A stretch of 37,996 nt of DNA from JAAZFE01 sp034005635 (GTDB taxonomy: Bacteria; Verrucomicrobiota; Kiritimatiellia; CAIQIC01; Lenti-01), in NCBI GenBank assembly GCA_034005635.1, contig JAVEUJ010000006.1:1-37996 (forward strand), in the 5' to 3' direction. Position 1 is the stretch's first letter. Each line of letters starts with the position of its first letter. Both the position numbers and the translations under genes were made by a program. Positions 1 through 7,806 of this stretch are shown here, in pieces. The notes below the pieces were generated by a model. The model was not told where the DNA came from. It saw nothing but the letters and a program-made list of their open reading frames with translations, and made no database searches.

Positions 1-316
1 GCATTGTCGCGGTCTCGATCCGCTCTTCCCAGTGCCCTTTGCGAATGCGCTTGGCCGTGTCGGCCACGGTTCGCAGCGGTCCAATCATGCGCCGCGACAA
101 AAACCAGGCCACCACCCCCAAAAATGGCACCAGCAGCAGTGTCAACCCCACCCCCTCCGCAACTTCTTGCAGCCCCTCGTCGAACGATCCCTCAGGATTT
201 GTCTGGTGATGATGCGCCCATTCCACCGCCGTGTAGATGGTCGCCTGGCTCACCACGAACAGCCCCAGCAGCAGCAGCAAGTAGACGAATATCCGCGATC
301 TAAAAGTGAAATTCAT
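1..316 (-). CDS. Sensor histidine kinase, N-terminal part (cut by window edge)
   Basis: Reading the minus strand from the ATG at 316 gives an open frame to the window edge, about 105 residues, too short at the edge to be obvious. A first membrane helix (about residues 8-28, VYLLLLLGLF), a short extracytoplasmic loop rich in His and Glu (VEWAHHHQTN), and a second helix (about 57-73, LLVPFLGVVAWFL) are followed by RRMIGPLRTVADTAKRI, a typical HAMP start. This is the usual input half of a membrane histidine kinase; the DHp and ATPase domains lie outside the window. Its ATG overlaps the TGA of the upstream OmpR-type regulator (ATGA), so the two are co-translated and very likely cognate partners. 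The signal sensed cannot be told from the short loop. Confidence 0.85.
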   Translation of the reverse strand, partial: MNFTFRSRIFVYLLLLLGLFVVSQATIYTAVEWAHHHQTNPEGSFDEGLQEVAEGVGLTLLLVPFLGVVAWFLSRRMIGPLRTVADTAKRIRKGHWEERIETATM

Positions 317-1038
317 TCCTTATTCTCCGCCAGCCGGAACCCCACACCACGCACTGTCCAGATCAACTTGGCGGCGTGCCCAGCATCAATCTTCTCGCGC
401 AAATGGGACAGGTGAACATCGATCACGTTATCCAGCGGCGTCAACCGCCGGTTCACCCTCCAGACCTCGCGCGCCAACAAGTCACGCGAGACCGGTTGTC
501 CCCGCCACTGCGCCAGCAGTGCCAGCACGTCGAACTCGCGCGCGGTCAGCTCCACCTCTCGCCCTGCCCGACGTACCTGCCGGTGCAACCGGTCGATCTC
601 AAGATTGCCCACGCGCAAGACATCTTCGTCGGATTGCTGCGCCACATTCCGCAGTCGAGCGCGGATTCGCGCCAAAAGTTCGGCAAATGCAAACGGCTTG
701 GCCAGATAGTCGTCTGCGCCCTCTTCCAACCCGGCCACGCGTTCCCGCAGGGTATCACGTGCGGTCAAGATGATCACTGGCATCCGGTGACCCTCCCCCC
801 GCACCCGCCGCAGCCAGGTCCGTCCATCGCCATCGGGCAGAGTCAGGTCCAGCACCACTAGCGCCGGTACGCCCTGCGCCAGTGCCGCGTCCGCCGCTGC
901 AAGTCGGTCAGCTGTCACAACAGCAAATCCCGCCTCGCTTAATCCGCGCTTCAGACTCTCTGCCACGCGCCGGTCATCTTCCACCACCAGGATACCGGCC
1001 AGTTCCCTGTTCGTGTCTGCTTTCATGTTTGAGATCAT
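313..1038 (-). CDS. OmpR/PhoB-family response regulator
   Basis: A two-component transcription regulator of about 241 residues. The N-terminal receiver domain begins at GILVVEDD (acidic pocket), has the phospho-acceptor Asp in VVLDLTLPDGDG, and ends with the conserved Lys region DYLAKPFAFAELLARI. The C-terminal winged helix shows VELTAREFDVLALLA and the DNA-recognition region NVIDVHLSHLREKI, then TVRGVGFRL, all typical of OmpR-family proteins. The frame is open upstream to 1107, but I chose the ATG at 1038, which has a GGGGA stretch 6-7 bases ahead; the ATG at 1026 (MKADTNRE) is an equally reasonable start. It overlaps the following sensor kinase by 4 bp. The divergent operon starting at 1175 is a plausible but unproven target. 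Confidence 0.93.
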   Translation of the reverse strand: MISNMKADTNRELAGILVVEDDRRVAESLKRGLSEAGFAVVTADRLAAADAALAQGVPALVVLDLTLPDGDGRTWLRRVRGEGHRMPVIILTARDTLRERVAGLEEGADDYLAKPFAFAELLARIRARLRNVAQQSDEDVLRVGNLEIDRLHRQVRRAGREVELTAREFDVLALLAQWRGQPVSRDLLAREVWRVNRRLTPLDNVIDVHLSHLREKIDAGHAAKLIWTVRGVGFRLAENKE

Positions 1039-1174
1039 TCTAGAATCCCCGCTTGCGATTGCGAGGACTTTCCCATTCTCCCCGGTCGCGCGGTCGCGCG
1101 GACGCACCGGAGTCTGAACGAATCTTCAGGTTTCAATATTTGCGAACACAGCACTCTCGGTACAGGGTTCAGCC

Positions 1175-2191
1175 GTGATCACGACCTGGCAAACTCTGTT
1201 CGAAACTGGCCGCATTGCTCGCGCCGCCTTGAAAGAGCAGCAGGATTGCATCCGCGAGATCCACTCGCGCCTCGCTCCCTACCTCGACAGTCCTGCGGAG
1301 ACACCGCCAGCCTACGCGGTCCGTTCCGCCCCCCTCTCCGCCAACCGCCTCGGCTGGCGTAAAAATATGTTTTCCACCCTTTTCCAGTCCGTGTACCACC
1401 TGATAGACGTGCCCGCCCCTCGTCGCCTTCTCTACGGAAAGTTGATTCATCTCTTCCGCATCTGGGTCACCTCCGCTGACAATCTTCTCGATGGTGAGGA
1501 CAAGGACGTTATTCCCGTCGTCTTGCCCGGCTCTGCCCGCATCATGCGTCAGGTCATCGCCGTCATGGCTGCTGATCGTGTTTTGGCCGAGGTGCTCAAT
1601 GAGGCTGTTGCACAGGCCACCATTTCCGCCGATCAGCGCGATGCCCTTTCGCGTGACTCGCTGCGGTGTCTTCTCCCCAGCGCGTCGCAGGAAGCCACCG
1701 AGGAAGGCGGCATCACCGTTCGCCCGCCCCCCGAAGAGGTGCTGGACGTCATCCACCGCCTCAAGACCGGTCTGTTGTTCAATATCGTCTTTGTGGCCCC
1801 CGACCTAATCGAGCCAACCGCGCCTGCCGCTACAGCACACCTCCGTAAGGCCCTGATGGATTTTGGCCTCGGCTGCCAAGTGTTCGACGATATCCGCGAC
1901 ATGGCGCGTGACCTGCTCGAAAAACGCCACAATGTCGTGCTATCCGCCCTCGCTCATGGCGATCCTGCGCTGCTCGACCAGCTTACGCACGAGGTACACT
2001 CCCCCGACGACCGCCTGTATTCGGCCGTTCCCGCCGTGGTCTTGCCGATTGCCCGCCAGGGCTTCTTGCAAATGGTATCCGGCCTGCGGTTGTTGGGCAC
2101 GGCAGGCCTCGGCTGCGATGGTGCTCAGGCTGAATCCATGGCCCGCGCCATGCTGCCGGTCCTCGATCTGGAAGGTCTGAGCCTTGGCTAA
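1175..2191 (+). CDS. Isoprenoid-synthase-fold protein (polyprenyl diphosphate synthase-like)
   Basis: 338 residues from a GTG start. Two Asp-rich motifs stand out: DNLLD at residues 102-106 inside SADNLLDGEDKD, and DDIRD at 238-242 inside GLGCQVFDDIRD. In class I isoprenoid synthases such paired motifs hold the three magnesium ions that bind the allylic diphosphate; the second is canonical (DDxxD), the first is degenerate (DNxxD). The long helical segments between them fit the all-alpha fold. It is the first gene of a four-gene operon; the next start (TTG 2184) overlaps its end. Pairing with a UbiE/MenG-like methyltransferase recalls quinone gene clusters, but the degenerate first motif leaves room for a terpene-synthase-like or altered activity. 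Substrate unknown. Confidence 0.75.
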   Translation: MITTWQTLFETGRIARAALKEQQDCIREIHSRLAPYLDSPAETPPAYAVRSAPLSANRLGWRKNMFSTLFQSVYHLIDVPAPRRLLYGKLIHLFRIWVTSADNLLDGEDKDVIPVVLPGSARIMRQVIAVMAADRVLAEVLNEAVAQATISADQRDALSRDSLRCLLPSASQEATEEGGITVRPPPEEVLDVIHRLKTGLLFNIVFVAPDLIEPTAPAATAHLRKALMDFGLGCQVFDDIRDMARDLLEKRHNVVLSALAHGDPALLDQLTHEVHSPDDRLYSAVPAVVLPIARQGFLQMVSGLRLLGTAGLGCDGAQAESMARAMLPVLDLEGLSLG

Positions 2192-2879
2192 ACGACTCCA
2201 TTCCCGTTCACCGGTTGCCCAGCGCACCGCCGGCATCACCCTTGATCATGCCGCCCCGCTCTATGACTGGCTCGCCCCCCTCATGACCCTTGGCTCGGAG
2301 CACCGCTTACACCGCCAAGTGGTCGCTCGGCTTGCCCTGACGCGTACCAGCACCGTCCTTGACATCGGCTGTGGCACTGGTGCCCTTACCCGCCAAATCT
2401 ATGATGCCCTGCCCGCCACTACACCCCGCCGGGTCAGCGGCATCGATGCCGCCGAAGCGATGATCGCCGTCGCCCACAAGAAAACCGGCAATCGCCCCGG
2501 TCTTGAATTTGCTGCCGCCCTCGCCGAAGAATTACCCTATCCCGATGCCACCTTTGAGCGAGTCGTATCCACCTTTTTCTTCCACCACCTCCCCTTTGAT
2601 CTCAAGGTGCAGTCCCTTGCTGAAATATGGCGCGTGCTACGCCCCGGCGGCCTCGCCATTATCCTCGACGTCGATATCCCCTACTCCCTTTTCGGCAAGG
2701 TCTGCGCTTGGTCCGGCTATTGGCTCTTCCATCAGGCCGAAATTGCCGAGAACATCCGCGGCAAGTTGCGCACCGCATTGGATACCTCCCCCTGGCGCGG
2801 CCAGTGGCAGATCGCCTCCCGCCATTCGGGCTACCTTTCGCTCTTTACCATGACCAAACCATCGGAGAACCACCCATGA
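2184..2879 (+). CDS. Class I SAM-dependent methyltransferase (UbiE/MenG-like)
   Basis: 231 residues. Motif I for S-adenosylmethionine binding is clear at about 58-66 (VLDIGCGTG), followed by the acidic end of beta-2 (SGIDAAEAMI) and the post-motif FERVVSTFFFHHLPFD and LRPGGLAIILDVD, the pattern of the UbiE/Coq5 group. The start is a TTG inside the end of the preceding gene (8-bp overlap); no better ATG precedes motif I except one at residue 34, which would cut the N-terminal helix. The C-terminal part (SLFGKVCAWSGYWLFHQAEIAENIRGKL) is hydrophobic, suggesting membrane association or a lipophilic substrate. Its TGA overlaps the ATG of the next gene. Substrate is not identifiable; a product of the neighbouring isoprenoid-synthase-like protein is one possibility. 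Confidence 0.87.
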   Translation: MAKRLHSRSPVAQRTAGITLDHAAPLYDWLAPLMTLGSEHRLHRQVVARLALTRTSTVLDIGCGTGALTRQIYDALPATTPRRVSGIDAAEAMIAVAHKKTGNRPGLEFAAALAEELPYPDATFERVVSTFFFHHLPFDLKVQSLAEIWRVLRPGGLAIILDVDIPYSLFGKVCAWSGYWLFHQAEIAENIRGKLRTALDTSPWRGQWQIASRHSGYLSLFTMTKPSENHP

Positions 2880-3502
2880 AATGCCAGATCCTCGCCCTTG
2901 CCGCCCTTTGCGCCCTGCCCTTCGCCGCACCCGCGCAGGTGCAGCCTCCCGACGACCCCGTCGGCCAGGCCGTCGCCACGTATTTCACTACCCAATTCGA
3001 CAACCTCAAGGTCGTAGCCGACCACCAGCCTTCACGCGACACCTTCCGCGCCGCCATGAAGCCCCTGGCCGAACAGACTCCTGGCTTTTTTGGCGGCTCG
3101 TTCATCGACACCAACTTTGTCATCCGCGAAGTGTATTATCCCCGTGACTTCCTCGCCCGTGGGTTCGATCTCAAAAAGGTCAAGCAACTCGACTATTTTT
3201 GGGATCTTATGCGCGAAACCCCCACGCCCCAGCTCAGCGAACCCGGCCACGGCAATATCCTCCAGCCGCGCCTCATTGCCATGCGCTATCCCGTCGTGAA
3301 GGACGGAACGCTGGACTCCATTGTCAGCTATTTCGTCCGCACGGAATCCTTCCTCAAGGCGGTCGGGCTCGATCAGGTCAAAGGCTATCGCATCACCTGC
3401 CGTGGCGTCTTGGCTGAGAACGGGGGCAAGCTTGGCACCGATCCCAAGAGCGTGACCATCACGTTGCCTGCCAACGAATGGCTCATCGAGTACACGCTAT
3501 GA
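2876..3502 (+). CDS. Secreted stand-alone Cache/PDC-like sensor-domain protein
   Basis: 208 residues from the ATG that overlaps the preceding TGA (ATGA). A signal peptide is evident (MKCQILALAALCALPFAAPAQ), so the protein is periplasmic. The rest resembles the extracytoplasmic Cache (PDC) fold of chemoreceptors and histidine kinases: a helix with DTFRAAMKPL, a strand/turn region FIDTNFVIREVYYP, then LIAMRYPVVKDGTLDSIVSYFVRTE. No transmembrane segment or signalling domain follows, so it would be a free ligand-binding module. An open frame extends upstream to 2627 but only through the methyltransferase gene and is rejected. The fold call is by eye and moderate; the function in an operon with isoprenoid-type enzymes is unknown. 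Confidence 0.75.
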   Translation: MKCQILALAALCALPFAAPAQVQPPDDPVGQAVATYFTTQFDNLKVVADHQPSRDTFRAAMKPLAEQTPGFFGGSFIDTNFVIREVYYPRDFLARGFDLKKVKQLDYFWDLMRETPTPQLSEPGHGNILQPRLIAMRYPVVKDGTLDSIVSYFVRTESFLKAVGLDQVKGYRITCRGVLAENGGKLGTDPKSVTITLPANEWLIEYTL

Positions 3503-4362
3503 ACCTGCTCATTGCCGGTGCTGGCGGCGTGCTCGGCCACGAACTCGTTCGCCAGGCCTTGGCTCGCGGCGACCACGTCGCGGCGCTCGTCCTGCGCAAG
3601 GGCGAGCTGCGGGTTATCGAACATCCCAGCCTGCGCATCATCGAGGCCGACATCACGCAGCCCGACCTGCTTCGCGGAATTTGTGACAATATCGACCAAG
3701 CCATCTCCTGCATTGGCATCACCCGCCTCCGGGATAAGTTGACCCACGATCTCGTCGATTACTGTGGAAATATGAACCTGCTGGTAGAAGCCCAGTGCGC
3801 TGGCGTCAAGCGCTTCGGGTTCATCTCTCCCGCCGGCACCGAACAGGGCTGTGGCCATGCGCCTTTGATTGATGCCAAGATTCGTTTTGAACAAGCCTTA
3901 CAGGTCAGTGGCATGCCTTGGGTCATTTTTCGCTCCGGCGGTTTTTTCCCGGATATCGCTGAGATGCTAAAGCTTGCCGCCAAGGGCCCCCTCTACGCCA
4001 TTGGCGACGGCAACTCCCGCAGCACCCCCATCCATGTCCCTGAACTGGCCGCCATCATGCTTGCAGAGCTGGACCGTCCAGATAACGCCATCGTCGCGGT
4101 TGGCGGCCCCCAAGACTTGAGCTGGCGTGAAACCTGCGAGGCCTGTTTCACCGCGCTAGGCCGACCAGTGCGCCTCTCCTGCGCCCCCCTCTGGCTCTGC
4201 CGCCTGACTCTCGCGTTCCTTCGCCCCTTCAGCTACCGCTACTGGGCCATGGGCCGGCTGCTTCTCTTTATGGGCACCCGCGATGTCTGTACCCCAAAAC
4301 GGGGCACCGTCACGCTGCGCGAATACCTCGCCGGGGTTGCGGCTTTGCTCCCTCCGGCCTAA
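3499..4362 (+). CDS. NAD(P)-binding Rossmann reductase (atypical SDR, NmrA/NDUFA9-like)
   Basis: 287 residues; the ATG overlaps the preceding TGA. The glycine-rich nucleotide-binding loop is at the extreme N-terminus (LIAGAGGVLGHELV). It is followed by a short second strand ending in a basic residue (VLRKGE), an acidic DITQPD at the adenine site and AISCIGITR, the pattern of atypical short-chain dehydrogenases such as NmrA-like proteins and divinyl chlorophyllide 8-vinyl reductases. The C-terminal third carries hydrophobic patches (LWLCRLTLAFLRPF, MGRLLLFMGT). As last gene of the operon it probably reduces or epimerises an intermediate made by the partner enzymes. No YxxxK active site is obvious, so activity is uncertain. 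Confidence 0.82.
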   Translation: MNLLIAGAGGVLGHELVRQALARGDHVAALVLRKGELRVIEHPSLRIIEADITQPDLLRGICDNIDQAISCIGITRLRDKLTHDLVDYCGNMNLLVEAQCAGVKRFGFISPAGTEQGCGHAPLIDAKIRFEQALQVSGMPWVIFRSGGFFPDIAEMLKLAAKGPLYAIGDGNSRSTPIHVPELAAIMLAELDRPDNAIVAVGGPQDLSWRETCEACFTALGRPVRLSCAPLWLCRLTLAFLRPFSYRYWAMGRLLLFMGTRDVCTPKRGTVTLREYLAGVAALLPPA

Positions 4363-4874
4363 CTCAGCGCCCGGACTGACCGTTTTTCTTGCTCCAGTCC
4401 GTCCTGCACCGCACAGAGCGAATCCTTAGGTATTGTCGTAGTCTCTTACACCGCCCCCTTCCAGCAGAATTTTGCCCGCCATGTCTGAAAGGATTCTAGG
4501 ATTCATTGGCTGACCCCTTTTAGCGAAATGGGGTCAGCCAATGAATCTTAGAGTTTCCGCTATATGGTTAATTAAGTTGCAACAGAATTGGTTGCGAATT
4601 TTTACCCCCCTAGGCGGGGGGCGGCGGGACTACAAGTCGCATCGACCTCTGCCCCGCGCCAAGAATAATCTATCGCGGGAAATGCCCCATGCTGAAGACA
4701 CCCATCTGCTGGTAACGAGTTCCTCCACGCGGCGGTGTCGCAGTCTTATGCTGCTTGTATCCCTGGCGATGCGTACTCCCCCCCCGCCAGCGCGAGCTTG
4801 CACGACGGGGGCCAACGGCTTATCCTAAATAGACATGGGGCAGATGGGTTCATTTGCCCGATGAGGAGCCATTT
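4363..4874. other. Non-coding region with a dispersed hairpin repeat
   Basis: 512 bp between the reductase gene and the next plus-strand gene. It holds the hairpin repeat at 4493-4556 and a GC palindrome near 4605-4621 (a C-run and a G-run separated by TAGGC). A 95-codon frame at 4541-4828 starts inside the repeat, has no good ribosome-binding site and resembles nothing, so I do not call it. Near 4865 a GAGGAG sequence serves as ribosome-binding site for the gene at 4875. No promoter could be assigned with confidence. Confidence 0.6.
4493..4556. repeat. Dispersed palindromic repeat, copy 1
   Basis: A 46-nt hairpin core (4501-4546) has 17-bp perfect arms beginning ATTCATTGGCTGACCCC and a 12-nt centre. 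The flanks ATTCTA (left) and CTTAGAGTTT (right) extend the symmetry imperfectly. The same core with the same flanks recurs at 34775-34838. The centre of this copy matches the other copy better when reverse-complemented. This is REP- or MITE-like; no transposase is present nearby. Confidence 0.9.
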
Positions 4875-5486
4875 ATGTCAACCACGATCGATGAGGGAGA
4901 TCCGATTCCCCCGAACTGCCACCGGATCGAAGTCCGGATACGCAACCTGACTCAGCTCTTCAACTCACTGGACCCTTCCCCATTCAAGGCCAAGGACGTA
5001 GACCCCGATGCCGAATTGTACATCATCGAGAGTGCACAGGAGGTTTCGGTCCGTTTGCCCCTAGCCCTGGTCATTCATCTCAGCGACCCCATGGCTCCAT
5101 ACCGCGAAGGTCGGGATGTTGGCGTAGCTATCCGGGAAAACTTTGCCCGCCACTCGGCCTATGCCGACCTATGCCTGCGCCGTCTGATCCGCCGCGGTTG
5201 GATCAGCCTGGCCATCGGCGTTACTTTTCTCAGCGCCATGCTGACCGCTGCCGCCGCGCTAGCCCCATGGGCAGAAACCGTTACCGCCGCGAGCATCATT
5301 CGAGAAGGCCTGTTTATCTGCGGCTGGGTCGCCATGTGGCGGCCGCTTGAAATTTTTCTGTTCGACTGGTGGCCCATTCTCGGCCGGCGCCGTCTCTTTA
5401 ATCGGCTGGGTCATATGCCGGTACGCTTGACTCGGCCGGAACCGTCGGCCAACCCTCCGCCCGGGGGGAGCATGGGTGACAGGTAG
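4875..5486 (+). CDS. Conserved two-TM membrane protein of unknown function
   Basis: 203 residues from the ATG at 4875, preceded by GAGGAG at good spacing; the ATG-like frame start at 4854 has no such site. The N-terminal 100 residues are soluble (IEVRIRNLTQLFNSLDPSPF, DPDAELYIIESA, PLALVIHL). A basic stretch (LCLRRLIRRG) leads into two hydrophobic segments (about 117-140 SLAIGVTFLSAMLTAAAALAP and 150-172 REGLFICGWVAMWRPLEIFLF), ending with a short tail. The LFNSLDPSPF / DPDAE pattern is one I recognise from an unnamed, widely distributed bacterial family, often of similar length and topology. It ends 5 bp from the convergent queA stop. No function can be given; the soluble head is probably cytoplasmic. 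Confidence 0.8.
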   Translation: MSTTIDEGDPIPPNCHRIEVRIRNLTQLFNSLDPSPFKAKDVDPDAELYIIESAQEVSVRLPLALVIHLSDPMAPYREGRDVGVAIRENFARHSAYADLCLRRLIRRGWISLAIGVTFLSAMLTAAAALAPWAETVTAASIIREGLFICGWVAMWRPLEIFLFDWWPILGRRRLFNRLGHMPVRLTRPEPSANPPPGGSMGDR

Positions 5487-5491
5487 ACAGA

Positions 5492-6544
5492 TCAGAGAAT
5501 GAGCATGCAATCGCCATAGCTGTAGAAGCGGTAGCGCTCGCGGATGGCTTCACGATAGGCGTCTAGCACAAACTCACGTCCGGCAAAGGCGCTGATCATC
5601 ATAATCAGCGTGGACTTGGGCAGATGGAAATTGGTCACCATCGCCCCCACCATTTGGAACTCATAGGGCGGATGAATGAACAGATCGGTACGGCCTTCGC
5701 CCGCGCCGAATCCTTCGGGCCGCGCTGCAGCACTTTCCAGCGTGCGTACGCTGGTGGTGCCGACGGCCACCACGCGGCCGCCAGTGCCTTGCGCGGTGGC
5801 GATGCGCTGGGCGGTGACCTCTGGAACCTGCCAGCGTTCGTAATCCATGTGATGGTCCTGAACGTTTTCGACTGACACCGGACGAAATGTGCCGATGCCG
5901 ACATGCAGTGTGACCATCGCGTGATCAATGCCCTGCTGCGCGAGCTGTTCCAGCACCTCCGGCGTAAAGTGCAACCCCGCGGTCGGCGCGGCCACGGCCC
6001 CAGGCTCGCGCGCAAACACCGTCTGATAGCGCTGCTTGTCGGTGGCGTGCCGCTCGGGCGTGACATTTTTGCGCTGGATGTAGGGGGGCAACGGCGTCTG
6101 GCCAATGCGCTCCAGCACATCTAGCCAGGGCAGATGCGACTCCACACGAATCTTCACCCGCCCCAATTCGCCATCCTCCAGCACGGTCACCACCGCCAGG
6201 TCTTCGCCAAGAATGACTTTGTCGCCCACTTGGGGCCGACGACGGCAGCGCATCAGGGCGTCCCACTGGCCGGGGCCGGTTTCCTCCAGCAGCAGAAACT
6301 CCACCTTGCCGCCAGTCCCCTCCTTGGCCTTGCGGCCAAACAGGCGCGCAGGAATGACTCGGGTATCGTTCACCACCAGTAGATCGCGGGGGCGCAAATA
6401 GTGGGGTAAATCGGTAAAATTGCGGTGAGCCAAGGTGCGCGTCGCGCGATCCAGCACCATCATGCGCGCGCCATCGCGGCGCCCGGCCGGTTCCTGCGCA
6501 ATCAACTCCGGCGGCAGGTCGTAATCAAAATCGGCAACCTTCAT
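5492..6544 (-). CDS. queA: S-adenosylmethionine:tRNA ribosyltransferase-isomerase
   Basis: 350 residues. QueA transfers and isomerises the ribosyl part of SAM onto 7-aminomethyl-7-deazaguanine at the tRNA wobble position, giving epoxyqueuosine. Typical landmarks are FDYDLPPELIAQEP at the N-terminus, LLVVNDTRVIPARLFG, the PTAGLHFTPEVLE segment, LHVGIGTFRPV, and the C-terminal NFHLPKSTLIMMISAF with YREAIRERYRFYSYGDCMLI. The start was set at the ATG at 6544, just before the conserved N-terminus, although the frame is open to 6631. That ATG overlaps the TGA of the upstream carboxypeptidase gene (ATGA), so the two are co-translated. Length matches the family. No other queuosine gene is in the window. 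Confidence 0.97.
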   Translation of the reverse strand: MKVADFDYDLPPELIAQEPAGRRDGARMMVLDRATRTLAHRNFTDLPHYLRPRDLLVVNDTRVIPARLFGRKAKEGTGGKVEFLLLEETGPGQWDALMRCRRRPQVGDKVILGEDLAVVTVLEDGELGRVKIRVESHLPWLDVLERIGQTPLPPYIQRKNVTPERHATDKQRYQTVFAREPGAVAAPTAGLHFTPEVLEQLAQQGIDHAMVTLHVGIGTFRPVSVENVQDHHMDYERWQVPEVTAQRIATAQGTGGRVVAVGTTSVRTLESAAARPEGFGAGEGRTDLFIHPPYEFQMVGAMVTNFHLPKSTLIMMISAFAGREFVLDAYREAIRERYRFYSYGDCMLIL

Positions 6545-7623
6545 CGGCTCAAGAACAGGCGCCGCCGAACCGCCATCACCACCACGGCCGTGATAAAAGC
6601 AACCAGCAACAATCCGCCAACGATTTTCCAACCGCTACCGCTTTGGGAGTTCGACGTTTCATCTCCCTCATAATCCGGATCGGCCGCCATCCCATCGTCT
6701 GCATTGCCGGGCACCGGGGCCAATGTCTCAGACATGGGGGCAGGTTGCGGCTGGGTCACGGGGGGCACGTCCGCTTTCCGGACGGCGTCAGGCAGATAGC
6801 GATTAATCAACTCCACCGTCCTGGCATCACGCGTGCTGCGGTTCACACTGCCCATCACGATGGCGATGACCCGACGGCTATCGCGCTGGGCCGTGGCGGC
6901 AATGCAATACCCGCTGGCACGAATCCAGCCGGTTTTGAGTCCATCACAGCCGGGGACCACTCCCAGCAAATGGTTGTGCGTCTCCATCAGCATGGGTGTA
7001 AATGGAGGCTGAGCGTCAGCACGGAACTCCCGCTTTTTGACGGAGGTATAGTCGAGGGTTTGAGGATGCGTATCCAACAACGCTTTGCACAGTTTGGCAA
7101 AGTCGCGCGGCGTGGTCATATCTGGGCGCTGGCCCTCGCCCGGTGGTAGACCGTGAGGCGACTGGAAGCGCGTAATAGGCGACAGACCGATCGCGGCCGC
7201 TTTCTCATTCATCATCCGCACAAACCCTTCGCGACTGCCGCCCACGTGAATGGCCAAGGCCATGGCGGCGTCGTTGGCCGACTGAACGATCAGGGCATAG
7301 AGCAACTCTTCGACCGGGAAGCTTTCGCGGACATCCAGCCACACCTGCGAACCGCCCATGAGCATGACTTCCTTCGTGACCGGCACGATATCATTCAAAC
7401 TCAACGCACCGGCCTCAATTCGGTCCAACACGACAAACAGCGTCATCAATTTCAGCATGCTGGCTGGGTACCCGGGTCGGTCCGCACCATCTTCAAACAG
7501 CGCAGCGCCCGTGGTGGCATCAATCACGATAGCCCCGTTGTAGGGATCACGTGAAATGGCCTGCCCCAAGGCCGCTGGAATCGACATCACACCCACTAAC
7601 AGGAGAAAGATAAAATTTTTCAT
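6541..7623 (-). CDS. D-alanyl-D-alanine carboxypeptidase, peptidase S11 family
   Basis: 360 residues. The protein trims the terminal D-Ala from peptidoglycan stem peptides in the periplasm. A signal peptide (MKNFIFLLLVGVMSIPAALG) is followed by the three penicillin-binding motifs: SxxK as S55-M-L-K58, SxN as S115-A-N117, and KTG at 230-232 (GLKTGW). The spacing fits DacA/DacD-type enzymes. After the catalytic domain comes a Pro/Asp-rich linker (about 290-330) and a C-terminal transmembrane helix (about 331-352, WKIVGGLLLVAFITAVVVMAV) with a basic tail. Most DacA proteins use an amphipathic anchor here, so a true membrane span is a small oddity. It is upstream of, and overlaps, queA. Confidence 0.93.
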   Translation of the reverse strand: MKNFIFLLLVGVMSIPAALGQAISRDPYNGAIVIDATTGAALFEDGADRPGYPASMLKLMTLFVVLDRIEAGALSLNDIVPVTKEVMLMGGSQVWLDVRESFPVEELLYALIVQSANDAAMALAIHVGGSREGFVRMMNEKAAAIGLSPITRFQSPHGLPPGEGQRPDMTTPRDFAKLCKALLDTHPQTLDYTSVKKREFRADAQPPFTPMLMETHNHLLGVVPGCDGLKTGWIRASGYCIAATAQRDSRRVIAIVMGSVNRSTRDARTVELINRYLPDAVRKADVPPVTQPQPAPMSETLAPVPGNADDGMAADPDYEGDETSNSQSGSGWKIVGGLLLVAFITAVVVMAVRRRLFLSR

Positions 7624-7756
7624 TTGGCAGTTGTAGCGGTCAACGGACGGAAAAGCAAGACGACAGGCGAATCGCTCACGGCAACGGGATACAAGATGGA
7701 ACCCGGGTTGCCCATCGCCACTGCCCCCTGCTGGGCGGCTGCCCAGTCGTCGACAG

Positions 7757-7784
7757 CAAAAGGGCGCCGCGGAAAGGGCGCCCT
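7757..7784 (-). terminator. Rho-independent terminator after metK
   Basis: On the minus strand a perfect 8-bp GC stem (AGGGCGCC / GGCGCCCT) with an 8-nt loop is followed directly by TTTT. It lies about 22 bp beyond the metK stop codon and 134 bp before dacA, so it should separate the two transcripts. Confidence 0.8.
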
Positions 7785-7806
7785 GTGACTCAGATCAACT
7801 GCGAGG

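Noticed and set aside
2627..2875. Longer N-terminus for the Cache-like protein
   Set aside because: This extension lies wholly within the methyltransferase gene in another frame and would bury the signal peptide.
4601..4625. Terminator at the C-run/G-run palindrome
   Set aside because: No T-run follows on either strand in the correct direction and it is over 230 bp from the nearest gene end.
4541..4828. 95-codon plus-strand frame
   Set aside because: Starts within the hairpin repeat, has no ribosome-binding site and no recognisable sequence.
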